Of a stretch of 64,000 nucleotides of DNA, positions 21,355 through 34,200 are shown in pieces. A model generated the notes under the pieces. The model made no database searches. It was not told the DNA's origin and was given only the letters and a program-made list of their open reading frames with translations. The DNA lies in the NCBI GenBank assembly GCA_035222895.1, contig JAVYIG010000064.1:310001-374000 (forward strand), written 5' to 3'. The stretch's first letter is position 1. Each line of letters starts with the position of its first letter. The translations under genes were made by a program, and so were the position numbers. The DNA is from Strongylocentrotus droebachiensis (taxonomy: Eukaryota; Echinodermata; Echinoidea; Camarodonta; Strongylocentrotidae).

Positions 21355-21510
21355 TTTTCTCTTGCCCTTCAATTCTCTCTTTCTGATTTTTTCTCTCTCT
21401 TTATCTCGATTTGTCTATCTATTTATCACGCTCTCTCTCTCTCTCTCTCTCTCTCGCCCTTCTCTCACACTCTCCCTCCCCACTATCTCTCTCTCTCTTT
21501 GTTCTACCAA
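21355..21510. repeat. pyrimidine-rich (CT)n tract
   Basis: CTCTCT runs interrupted by other C/T-rich words; no coding value. Confidence 0.85.
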
Positions 21511-22284
21511 GTATAGGTAATCTTAATCATCGTTTTATTATGTTACTGTCTTAGCAGTCAAATATCGCTATTTATGCCTACACTAATTTGAATCATCGTA
21601 CAATGTTCCGCCTTCTAACAGAATTATTCATATTTGGAAGTATAAGTATATACTATGTAATCAGACGTAATTGATATTCTCTCAAGACTCCAAAATAGTG
21701 TATAATTTAGTCCAATGCTACGGGTAAATAATTATTATGAAAGAAAATATAAACAATAGTTTTGTGTCTTTTCCTTTTTTTCGTCCCACTCTATCTTCCT
21801 CTTTCATTTTTCCCTTCTCTAACTCTCTCTCACTTTCTCTTCCTCCTTGGCTTAAACCCTCTTTTAAAAAAAAACTCTATCTCTGTCGATGTCTCTCCCA
21901 CTATGCCATCACTATAGCTTTTTAAAAGTAAGGTAAGAGATTTCACAGTCTGCTCGGACGCAATTTATCTCACTTCGATACTCAAAAGAAGTAAGGCAAG
22001 TCATTTTTTCATTAATTCTCTTGGCATAAGATACTCAGGGAGTTATCTGTCTATTTCCATCGTCGATCCGAAAGTGCGCGTTCTACCCCCCCCCCCCCCG
22101 ATACACATGCCCCTGGATACTTAAGATGATTAAAGAAAACATACCAACGAATTCGATGTGTTTTATCCATAAATAAAAATTATTAATTGATGACGTATAT
22201 ATTTTTAGTTTGTTTTTGAACGACGCTGCCCACGGACCAACACTTAAGCATTTTCATTTCCCAGCAGAGGCGTTGATTTCTTTT

Positions 22285-22600
22285 CATGACCGCGCGTAGC
22301 CAGGGGAGCCCCCCCCCCCAACAACAACAACAAAAAAAAACGCCAGCCCCCCCCCCACCCCCCAAAAAAAAGAGAGAGAGAGAGAGAAGAGAAAAAAGTA
22401 AGAGGACATAAAAAGAAAAAGGAGCAGGCATAGAAACATTTTTTCAATTCAGTCGAGAACGGTACAACGAACAGTCTTCTTTCTCTAATAATTTAATGAA
22501 ACGTCAAAGCTTCCGCGCTTCCCCCTCCCTGCATCCCTGTAGGTGACTACCGCCCCCCCTAAAATAAAATCCTAGCTTCGCGCTTGCGCTTGGAGGGGGC
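22285..22600. mobile_element. single-unit relative of the 10.4-12.1 kb element
   Basis: CGCGTAGCCAGGG, a C run, an A run, GAGAGAGA, then one GTCGAGAACGGTACAACGAA unit, CTTCCGCGCTTCC and CCTAAAATAAAATCCTAGCT occur in the same order as in the larger element. The nine-copy array is absent. Confidence 0.7.
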
Positions 22601-22613
22601 GAACAGGGGCGGA

Positions 22614-23044
22614 TCTAGCTTTTTGCTAAGGGGGGGTTTGACCAAAATAATGACGATGCGGAGCATCGTCCACGAGCCGCGAAGCGGCGAGCCGATTTTT
22701 TGGGGGGTGTTTATTTGAACCCCGTAAATGATGTTTTCCTGGCATCTATTAACACAATGGAGACCATAAAAAGCAGTGCATGATAACGTCTTTTTAAATC
22801 AAGTAACAGTTTAATACACAGTTATATCCAGAGTTATCATGTGTTTGGTTAAGTTACCAGATGAGTTAAATATCTTCTCACAATATTTGCACTTGAAAGG
22901 GTTTCTCTCTACAGCGTGCATTCTTTTTTCTTTCTTTTTTTCTTTTTTTTTTCCTTTTTTTTTGGGGGGGGGGGGCCGCCCAAGGGGGGGGTTTTAAACC
23001 CCCTAAAACCCCCCCCCCCCCCCCCCCCCGTAGATCCGCGCCTG
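22614..23044. mobile_element. 431-bp element carrying a C2H2 zinc-finger fragment (copy 2)
   Basis: Ends CAGGGGCGGATCTAGC (22614) and GTAGATCCGCGCCTG (23044). On the minus strand around 22910-22810 it again reads [11 protein letters not shown] and [10 protein letters not shown], with the second His missing. It is highly similar to copy 1 outside the homopolymers and the same total length. Confidence 0.8.
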
Positions 23045-23189
23045 GCGAAATATTAGACAAATTACATTCTTAGTAAAACTGTTGTATAAAAACAAGCAAT
23101 ATACAAGTTATCAAAACTTTGCCGGTAATTAGGATTCACGTCCACGCCTTCCTTTCAAACGAGGTTGGTTCTTGCATACAAATCAACTT

Positions 23190-23319
23190 CGAAAGAGCCC
23201 CGCCCATAATACGGCCGATATGCGCATGTCAATGCAATTAATGGCGAGAACACCAAAGTAACACACATGCACCTGTACTGTACCCTGTCGCCTACACACG
23301 TAAACGTGGCAAGATGGCG
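23190..23319 (+). promoter_or_regulatory. probable PDI-gene promoter motifs
   Basis: A GC box GCCCCGCCC (23197-23205), an NRF1-like TGCGCATGT (23221-23229) and an ACGTGGC core (23304-23310) like the XBP1/ATF6 unfolded-protein-response element lie upstream of the ATG. AAGATGGCG (23311-23319) is YY1-like and overlaps the start codon. No TATA box was seen. The motif matches are short and by eye only. Confidence 0.4.
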
Positions 23320-23376
23320 AAGTTCTTTGGGAAAGTTTCCCGTGGCCTTACCACGTGTATTTTGGTCAGCGTTTTG
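23314..23376 (+). CDS. PDIA5: PDI exon 1 (signal peptide)
   Basis: MAKFFGKVSRG then LTTCILVSVL. Phase 0, donor GTAAGA. Basic start plus hydrophobic core are typical of a secretory signal. Confidence 0.88.
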
Positions 23377-25189
23377 GTAAGAGAGCTTATGAAAATTGAA
23401 GAGATTGCATGATGTTCTTACTGAGAGCGTTTGAAACGATATTTTAGAGATAAATCATGTTTTTTTAGCTGTGAAATGGGTGAAATGATACTTGGTCGGG
23501 TGCTTGTAAGGACGGGATGTTCCCGGGTAGGCGATAGCGGGGGATGTACCGGCGCTATCAGGATGCGAGCGAGGAGATTCGGCGTATGAATGAGGTTGTC
23601 GTTGGTCTCGTGCCGTGTGGGTTTGACAGACAGTGTATTTTGCCACGATTAAAAATGTAGACAACATGTTGCAAAAATTATAATTGAACCTCCCTTTGTG
23701 TGAGTGGACGTTTCAAATTTGAAATGCACCTTTTTGTGTGAGTAGATCTAGGTGCTTACAATTTGAAGTGCAGATACTGTTGCGATCAATTATGAATTAC
23801 TTTCTGGTGCTAGTAGTGATAGTGCACTTTCGTCACACACACTAGGCTGAGCTAGTACAGTTAATTTGTAAACATATACACTGTAATCCTTTTATTGAAG
23901 ATGACCACAACATAAAAATTCAGTATCATAAAATAGAACTACGTTGAACTACAGTTTGTAAATTTATGGAATTACAAAAAAACTATATATATTTAAGTTT
24001 ATACACTTGTTTACGAAACTGTTTTTGTTTTGTTTTTGCAACATGTTGTACCGTAAATCTCTGTGTATAAGGCACACCCCTATTTTTTTTTTTTGGGGGG
24101 GGGGCATTTTTTGTTTTTGTTTGTTTTGCAGACTCCGTAGACAGCAAGCCAGGTCCGTGTTCAAAAACCCACATGGGGAAGGACCTTTATTTAACTGCGA
24201 GGTGCAGTTGAAGGCGCCCATTTGTGCTTGTGAACTTGTCACAAATAATAGTAACAATGTCGTTTTTAAAACTAAAGATGACGGACAAATTTTCCTCTAA
24301 TTCTAAGTCCAAACAGAAATCCTGCCATACAGGTAGTGTTGTTCTAGTTTCGGATTTGTGAGTCAACACACCTTGTATGACTGAGCTGGGAGACATTGCC
24401 AGGCACAGTGCCAGGTAGAGGGGCATAAATACAACACTTAAAATTAAAAAAAAAAAAAGAGATTTACTTGTGTAATGTCCTTGCAGTGATTTTAATATAT
24501 AGATCTCTTTGATTTTTCCAGAGATATTTACGAGATTTTTTAATTTTATCTCTGTCACTTCAGATCTTAGCTACTGAGGCAGCGAAAAAGAATGCTAACC
24601 GTAAATTTGTAGCAGACTTCACAGATTTGAAAGAATTCAAGAAGGAATTGCGGACGCACAACAACATCATAGTTCTGTTTTCCAAAGATGGTGAGTTCTT
24701 CAAAAGTATAATTTTCATTTTTACATTTGTAGTATACGTATGGAATTAAAAAATACAATATCCTCACAGACCATGAACCTCAGTCATTCAAATAATTGGG
24801 TCCTCTTTCACTATTTATGCCATCTACCTATACAGTGTGAGTCAAAAAAAACTTTACACCTAGAAAAATGCTAATAATTTTAAGAATCATTTATGAAAAG
24901 TAAATTATTATACACCATATGAAAGAGTGTTTCATCCCAAATCGTTTGGTACCATTTTGGGTGGTATGTGTTCACGCTTGGATAAATAGGAGGCATTGTT
25001 TGCGAGAGTGCAAAAATCGACTTGCGCCAAATAATGCTTATGTGATGTTTGAATAAAACAATTGGGATTTCGGTATTAATTCGGTCTTTGCAGATCCAAA
25101 TAACATCCCTACCAAAATTAATCATGTCACACATATCAAAACACACACAGAGTCACACTTAATAAGTCACACAAACACACGCACGCACT

Positions 25190-25222
<33 letters not shown>

Positions 25223-28200
25223 TCGCATAGCAAATTTAGATGTGACAGTTTGGATCGGCCTTCTTGGAAATGGAAGTCTTCTTGGACCCTTCTTCTTTGA
25301 ACAGACAGTGAATGGGGAGCGCTATCTAAGAGTGATAGATGATCAGGTTGTCCCAGCTCTGGATCAGATGGCTCGATTTAGGCGTCAGAGAAACGGTCCT
25401 TTCAGGCACCTTTGGTGGGCACAAGATGGTTCCCTGCTCACAGGACAAGGATTGTGATGACCAGGTTGAGAGAACTCTTCGGGAACAGGATCATCGCTCT
25501 GAACGAACCTGTGGAGTTGCCACGTCGATCCCCGGACCTAACACCGCTTGATTTTTTCGTCTGGGGTTACCTCAAGTCTCGGGTGTACCAGAGCCCACCT
25601 GCGAACCTCAACGACCTACGAGAGAGGATCAGGATTGAGAGCGAAGCACTTGGGAGAGACAGGCGCATGCTTCGTCGAGTGTTTCAGGAGATGCTCCATC
25701 GCGCTAGAAAGTGCATCGTAAGGGACGGAGGTCATGTCGAGGAGTAGATGAACGGACAGTTACTTGCTGGTCACAAATGAAGCTTCAAAGGATCCATGAT
25801 GATAAGCATTTGAATTAACATTATCATCATAATTATGATGATCGTTAACAATTTGAAGATCAAGTAAAAAATAAAGTATTTTACTCCAAATGAACACCAT
25901 TATCATATGTTTGTGTGTGTTCTCGTGTGTGTGGGTGGGTGTGTTAGTGTGTGTGTTTCATATGTGCGTGTGCGTGTGTGTGTGTGTGTGACTTTGCTAC
26001 TGAAAAAAGCATCTGCAATGCATCTCATTTCATACATTCAATTCATTCTCTCACTTTAATACTTTGGCGCAATTCGATTATTGCACTCTCGCAAACAATA
26101 CCTCCTGTTCATCCAAGCGTGAACACATACCACCCAAAAATGGTACCAAATGATTCAGGATAAAACACTCTTTCATATGATGTATAATACTTCACTGTTC
26201 ATAAATTATTTTTTAAATTATTAGTAATTTCCTAGGTGTAAAGTTTTTTTTGACTCACACTGTATATACATGTACTTCTAATCATGAAACAATTTTTTTT
26301 TTAAACTACCTGGTAGTACAAATGGCCCTAAAATATCTGAAAATTGCTTTATTATTTTGCACTTTTTCTATTCTGATCTTTCAAAGCTATTTTTTAATTT
26401 CAGTAGTAAAAGTTCTAACTTTTCAAGAGAAACTCTGTTCAAATTAATAATTAACTGTTAATGATTCAGTATGTGGGTTGTTTGGACTGTTGGTGACATG
26501 TACAAACTAATGAACACTTGCTTGAAATCCAATTTGCACATATCGTTGAGCTGCTGGGAGAAGTTCATAAGCACACACAAGTGAAATGCCACGTAGTGAA
26601 TTTGAGATAACTGGCTCCCAGGGTTTTGACTGCTCTGTACATATTATACCATTTTTTGAATATGACAGGGATGTTTTTTTCCGGGATTGTAATTTGTAAC
26701 TACTGGTTCCTAATTTAAGTAATTTTCGTACACGTACAATCAAATGAGCATATAATTTTGAAGGTTGTTTCAGGCATTTTCATGCTAATGACCTTCTGCG
26801 TTAGTAGAATGGCTGAACAGGTCAAGTGCTTACTGTACGCCCTTCTGTCTGCTGCTCAACAGTATGCCATATGGCTGCTGGTATACATACATGTTTATCA
26901 GGATGACTTATTTTTATTGTCTCATCTTCTAATGATAAACATTATTTATTTAATACCAAAGTTATTGGGTAGATTATCTTCTTTTGTTTGGTAGTTTTTG
27001 CAAATTATTTTGTCTGGCTTTTCTGTTTCCATCTGATTGTGATAATGTGTTAGAAAATAGGTCTGGGACTAACATAAGAATATTTTATACTCTTTGAATA
27101 TGACACATACAGTATCTTACATGGTAATAAAAAGGAAGATCAAGACTCAAAAAGTTCAAAAAATATTTTCCACCTTAGCAGTACACAACCTTCTCTTTAA
27201 AGGCAGGGTATTTTAGCATCATCACATGCGTGCTCATGTCATGCAGTTGATGATGCATTTTAGGAAGTGGCTGTCGACACATGGGGAAATTGTGAGTAGC
27301 AGATGGCAGTTTATGTAAATTTAAAGAAGTGTCGATACTCGATAGAATACCCTGCCTTAATAACATCATATGATATGATCAATAACTTACATATGTTGTT
27401 CCTTATTTTCAAATTTTCCAGCCAAATCTGCGGAGAGCCTGATGAATATATACAGTGATGTGGCAGCAGAAATGAAGGGTCTAGCCACCTTGGCCTTTAT
27501 TGACTGCAGGTAAGACCAAATTAGATTGTACCTACGTGTCAATTTGATGTCTCCTCCCAATCCCTTTTTTCAGCCTGTCTACTTTTATCATTATTTGAAG
27601 TTTTATTGAATAAAGAAGAATATGAGGAAATCCAGACTGTGATGGAGCAAAAGTGATTTGAATATAACGTCACCCCAAGAAATAACTTTAATTATTCTGA
27701 GAGATGTAGTATATTCTTGCCCATTAATCTACTAGATTCCCTAACTAAGTGTATGAGAGAGGCTTAAAGCAAGAAAAATGTACAGTTTCTCAGCACAACA
27801 AGGGCTTCGCCATTTTCTTGATAACGTGACGTAATATGCGAAGTCCTTTGTCAAATGAATTATTCACATTTATGGATGCTTCCTTCCCACTGTGTGTGTG
27901 GTCACTATGGTGATGAAGCGTTTCACTCACCTGCTGTTATCCTTTGTACCGCATTTGCCAGAACAAAAATTGCGTTAATAAATTTGAGGTGAAGGTTTCT
28001 CATAAATGAAATAGATTTGTCAACTGCTATATTTTAGTATTTTTTAATGAAGTAGTGACAATTGTTCTCGTTATATATTTTCATCAAATTTATATAATAT
28101 TCTCAGCTATGATTTTTCCTCATTGAAAAGTAAAGGTTTCGATATTGATTTAAAAAGCCTTTCTAAGTAGCTTAGTGCATAATACATACATGTACAACTT

Positions 28201-31200
28201 CAACTGGTACGTCACGTTTTCAAGAAAATGGCTGTGCCCTTGTCAAGTACTAAAAGGAATCGTATCATGCCAAGAATATCTTCCTTTACATTTTCGTAAG
28301 GAATATTGTACATCAAAGGAAAGGAATACATCTCATTAATAAGAATACCTACACCTATTCTTTGGGGTGAGGTTTCCTTTAATTAGTACGATTTTGGCTT
28401 GTGTCAAGCCCCACAATTTATTGTCTGTCTTTGATAAAAAAAGACATGAAGTACATGTAATATTATGTTAAAAATTTAGGGGCAATTACTTTAAAAAGAA
28501 AGGCTAGATATTAAAGGTGAATTTGAAAGAAAGTGATGAAAATATATGCGTCTTTGCTATTGTTGGAATGCTTATGACATAAGGAATACAAATATATTGA
28601 TTGACAGAAATTTGCATGTGTTGTTAAATTATTATTAGACTTAGAAAGATCAATAGTGTAAGCAGAGGAACCTGGAAGCGTTGATATTCCTGTTCGTGAC
28701 GTAGTATATATGTGACGTATTTCCGTGGACTGTTCCTAAACCCGGAAGTACATGTACAACGTATTATTTCAATGTAAATACGTAGACAAACATGGGTCAT
28801 TTTTTTAGTAGATTTTGCAATTTTTGTGATATTTAATGAAGTGTTTTATCAAATTTACATTTTTTTTAAAACCTACTGTATTGGAAATAGACCTAAAATT
28901 CTCTGTGATTTTTTTCTCTTTCTGCTCATGTATAAGCTGTAATTCCTAGATCAAATATTGATGCAAAAATGTCATTAAAAAGAGACACTGAAATTGATAT
29001 GGCGTAAATTGATAACACCATGCTGCTATAACTGAGAAGCAGTAAATTATGAATGAAAAAAATGCCTTATTATTTTGCAACCCAATGAGAATCCCAGATT
29101 AAATGTCACAGGGGCAAATCTCTAATCATATAATGTGACATTTACATGTTTTAATGCATGGTACATGAATCATCTTCCTGAAATTAGAATTCTCGATTGT
29201 ATATGGACCAACTTACATGTACATGTATATTGAAATTAATCAAATCCAATTTTCATTGAAGGCAGGTCTAAGGCGGGTAGAAAACAAACATGTACAGTGT
29301 ATGCTGATTATTTCTACACATATAGTTTTGCCTGTAGACATTCACGATGCATTGTCCTAATTCTATTTTGCGGGTGATATGATGGTGTGTAGGTTGCAGG
29401 CAATTATGGCAGTGGCCATGACAATTCTGAGCTTTGAGAATCGGCGAGCAAATAATCAATGTATAGAATTTCTCAATCAGATAGGGGTTTATTTATTATG
29501 ACCACTCTGCAGTGTGTTATTCTTTTCAGGATTTGGGTGGGGGGGGGATGATGTTATGTCTGAGCCAAGTTGCCAACAAAGTCTAATGAAGTTTTTTTAG
29601 TTATATTGCACATCTTTAATAAAATGAGAGCACTTTATGATAATCTTGTTTGAAAATTGAAATGCTAGAGTAAAAACAGATAAAGAAGAAAAAAAAGGAA
29701 ATTTTTAAGCAAGATGACTGTCGGCTGGTATTTCTAGTATGTCTATGCAAAAATTTGCAAGTCCAAGTACATTTGAAAACATACAAGAACAGAGATTATC
29801 ATAAATTACATTTGTTTGAGAAATATATATCAGGCTGTTTTTCTTGGTTATCCTAGTAGTAGCACCATTACACTTGATTGCTTTTTTGTGTAGTCCAAGA
29901 TAAGCTCAAGGAAAGTACGACCTCCAAACAAGTTGAATTACATGTACAGTAGGTGAAAATGGGGGAACAGGTTTAAAAAATGAAAGAGTCATGAATGTTC
30001 AAATGTTGAAAATACGCACATAATGTGTGGAGTCTCAAACTGTGATATTTGTCATACAACTGTGATGTACATGTTTTGTGCATCAACTGTCCCATTGTTG
30101 CATACCAAAACATGAATTTCCAGTTCTCTCCTTGAACATCTTTTCACTCTCATTGCTCTACTCAACATATAATATGGAATATGGATAGCATGTTGTTATT
30201 GGCCTTTCAACCCCCTGAAATACACAAAAAGATCATACCAAAAGATCATACTCTGTCATAAATTTCAGATAAAGAAAATAGTGCCAACATATGTGAGGGA
30301 ACAAAGACAAGTGACATAATGGAATCTCCATTATTTGACATTCCTATTTGTATAGAGACGTCTTCTTTTCACATATCCCCCCTCAATTATTTCATTTAAA
30401 TGGGGGGGGGGGGGGGGGACAAAAAGCTCTTGTGAGTACAATATCACCTGTTCACACGATTGTGAATTTATGAAAGTTTTCCATTTCTGTGCGAGAAATG
30501 CATGAGTTGCCATCTCAACCGTCCATGACTTACCAATGTGACGATCCTGGGACAACCTTACGTTTCCTGCTTGAGCTAATTAGGATGTAGTCATCTCCCG
30601 CTAGTCCCGCTGAGATATATTGGAAGGAGAGGGATGATACAGGATCTGGGGGGGGGGGGGAGAGATCTATAGTCTCTAGGGAGAGAAGAGGGTTTGGGGA
30701 TGGGAGGAGGAGGAAAGGGAAAAGGAAGGAGAGAGCTTGCTTCGTGTTATATATAAAGGCTCAATGGATAGTATTTACTTTGTAATATATTGCCCGGCTC
30801 ATATGAAATTCGATGCCCCATGAAAAACTGAAACCAGACCCACAGTTAAACAGATTTGTTAGTAATGTCTACAAAATAGATATGCCTCACAAAATTTATG
30901 ATGATAGTAATATTGGGTAGCTGTGCTTTAAGGGAATATCAAAAGTATTGAACCATATTTGTCTGTGATTGTATTTGATTGTGTTGCGGGTAATGAACTA
31001 ACTATTACCAGAAAACGTCAAAATTAACATATTTCATGTTTTTCATGAAAGTCATCCTTTTAAAAGTCTTTTTCTCATGATTCAGTCTTCAAAAATTCAT
31101 CTTTCTAAAATTTTGGGCCTGATTGTGAATGTTTATTTTTAATGCTCTGTCTGCTGTAGATTTCAGATGATAATGTTCACATGCCATGAAGATATTTACT

Positions 31201-31263
31201 TATCTGCACTAAATTCATTCAATTTAGATTATTTGTTTCTTATTAATTTGAATTTATCCCCCC

Positions 31264-31296
<33 letters not shown>

Positions 31297-34200
31297 CGAT
31301 CTTTATCTCTCATTCTATCTATTGCATATCATCTCTTTCTGTCTGCTCCTTTCAAAACGTACAGTGAAGCCAAGAAGCTGTGTAAAAAATACAAGGTCTC
31401 ACCATTACCAACAGTTTTGAAACATTACAAGTAAGTATAATTAGTACGCTTTTTTTACAGTACGTGATTATTCATTCTGTTTAAAGATAAAGTTGAGTTC
31501 TGGTCATGCGATTGCATTGTGAAAGAAATGGTGTGGAATCGATCAGAAAAATTTGACCATGCAGCATATAATATTGGTGTGTACGACAAGGTTCTGGAAT
31601 CATCAACTGATAAGAAATTGGCCCAGTCGTGGTAAAGTAACAAGCACTGTACACTGATAGATGTATGTTTATGACTACACAAATATGTGGCGTAAAAATG
31701 AGGCCCACATTTTTAAGCTGTAACATGTCATGAAGGCAATTGAAAAGCCATGCTTTTTAGGGAACATTTTTTCTCTGATGATCTCCCACATTTGTCACCT
31801 CCCCCAGAAGTGTTTGTTTATATGAGATTCATTTTCTGTCATCAGCATAACCACAATTGATATATCCTTTCAGCAATATTTGTCTAAAATGACTGTTCAA
31901 ACCAAAATATTTCAAACAGCAGCAAAAGCAGCAACAAAACAGACTTGAAGATAATTTTGTATTTCACCCCTCGTCTTTCCTTTACAAAATGATGAAATAA
32001 AATTGTTAAAAGGTAAAATTTAAAATATAATATGAAAAGATGAATGTATGAAATAGTGGTTGCCTGTGAGGATTCATCATATCTAAAGTCTTCTTTATTT
32101 TGTATCTTTCTGTATTGCAGAGACGGTGATTATCATAAAGATTATGATAGGCTTATGAGAAAAAAGGTAAGGAGATCAAGTCTATTTATAGTGTAATCAA
32201 AATTAAAATGAAACTCAATATTTTGTTTCATATTGTTAAACATGAATGTCAAGGTACTGTACATGTTCTAGATATATTTATATTCAGTGACTATAGTCCA
32301 TGCTTTTCATTGTCTTTTCCTTGTTATTATTGGTTTAAGAAACTTATTAAAAAGGTGAAGCGCCTTTCACACGATATCTGTTATAATTTTGTTACATGGA
32401 GATGTTATGTGGTTCATTCAATTGACTCTCAATACTGTGGATTCACAATCCACAGTGCCTTCTAGCAACACCAGTGTTTGCTTGATTCCTGTGATGCATC
32501 ATGGCGGAAAAGTCAACAAAATATAAGTTGTGGCATTGTGACATACACTGTACCTATACGAGATAAGGGAATTTAATCAGAATTATTTGGTGGGGGAAAG
32601 TTTGAATACAGGTAGCTAAATTTTGGTTAAAATTTTGTGCTGATTCAGTATTGGTCACATTTACCCTACTTATGTTATTTTGGTCATTTTAGCCACTTTT
32701 TTGCTAAGACTGACCAATGGTCACTTATGGTCAGGGATGAATTATTCAATCATTATCAGCAAAGAAGATTTGATGGGTCTATTCTATGTAAAATATACTC
32801 TAATGCTTGAAAAAGAGTCAATTCGGCCCCCATCAACAACAATATGGTAATTTCAGTCACCTTTTGGCCCCCAAAATGACAATTTGTATTGATTCTCATC
32901 CCAAATTGGGCAAATTTTTCAGCCAGTAAAATTTGATGAGTGGCTTTTGACATCCAAATTTAATATTAAAGTGTGCACTGATATCAGAACAATCAATTTC
33001 CTTGACCACTTTGGTCATTTACATTGGTGGTTAGCATTTTGCTGCGCTGCCCTGGTTGAAAGATGTCTACTCACAAGCTAGAAAATTGTAAAGTCCCTTT
33101 CTATCCGACTAATTTATCATGTATCCTGTTTTATCATCATTAAATCACAGTAATTGTTTGAATATTATCACATGAGCCACAGAGGCAAATTGACTTTGTC
33201 TAAAATGAGAATCTTTATTCGTAAGTGTGTATAATATAACATGTATCTTCTTACATTGTACACACGTTGCGTGCCACCAGCACGAAGTATAACAAGGCAT
33301 AGCAGGATCGCATGTCTCTGTCTTGGTGCATTTGCATTTACCTGGTATATACAAAAACAAACAAAACACACTGAAATGATCCTGTGATATGTTGATAGAG
33401 CTTGTACTCAGTAATGAACGTAAAAACATAGTTGTGATTTGTAAAAAGAGCTTGAGTCATTGTTTTTTTATTTAGCTGTAATGCCTTGTGTCATTCAGTT
33501 TTGATTATTCCATTGATGTATGATAGTGACCATATATCCTGGATTTTAGCTAAATGTTTATTCTACCGTATCAATTGACAATACACACATCGAGACAGCC
33601 TGTGAATGAATGATTTCAATGCTTACATTTTACTCTCTTTTCTTTGTTGCTTTCATGATAACAGTCATTGATAAACTTCCTGAGGGATCCAGAGGGGGAT
33701 GTACCATGGGAAGAAGAGCCAGACGCTGATGATGTGATTCATATTGAGAGTACAAAGGTAAACCTGAGAAAGAATTGACATTATTTTTCTCATATCGTAG
33801 TGTCTGTAAGGAAATTTCGATTGACAGAATAGAACATTAGCTTTTCATTTTAAGCAGTTCATTTGTTTAGTATGTGCACTGGTAGAAAAATAATTGGTTA
33901 TCGAAGTAGTAAGTGGTTAGTGAATTGAGATCTTTAGGGGAATGTACCATGCGAGGAGCCAGATACTGAACATATGGCTCCCTTAAAAACACAAGTAAAA
34001 CCAGAATCTGATATAAATGTATAGCACAGAATGTACATGTATATGTAATAATTTTTAGTCTACATGGTGTTTTGAAGTGAGAAAGATTTAATGACTGAAC
34101 AGGACGTTGTTTTAGTTATTTAGTATTTTATTGTATTTGATTTAGAAACTTTTTAATAGGCAGTGCACCTACAGGTGTATAAGGAAACTTAAACATGGGT

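Larger units (their letters stand above)
18543..23313. other. intergenic region between amidase A and the PDI gene
   Basis: 4.8 kb with no supported gene. It holds the 3' flank of amidase A with decayed copies of its last exon edge, a minisatellite, a pyrimidine-rich block, two mobile elements and the PDI promoter. Convincing polyadenylation signals for amidase A were not assigned. Confidence 0.7.
24833..26262 (+). mobile_element. Tc1/mariner-type transposon, decayed, 1430 bp
   Basis: Long terminal inverted repeats (24833-25031 and 26064-26262) start CAGTGTGAGTC and are clearly homologous over about 200 bp. TA lies directly outside each end (24831-24832 and 26263-26264), the target duplication of this superfamily. 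Inside are a (CA)n tract (25180-25225) and a broken transposase remnant. It sits in PDI intron 2 in the same orientation as the gene. Confidence 0.88.
27510..31364 (+). other. PDIA5: PDI intron 3
   Basis: 3.9 kb, the longest intron. It holds a 710-bp foldback (27668-28378), G runs near 29540, 30400 and 30648, and a (CT)n tract before exon 4. The rest shows no exon or recognisable repeat. Confidence 0.6.
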
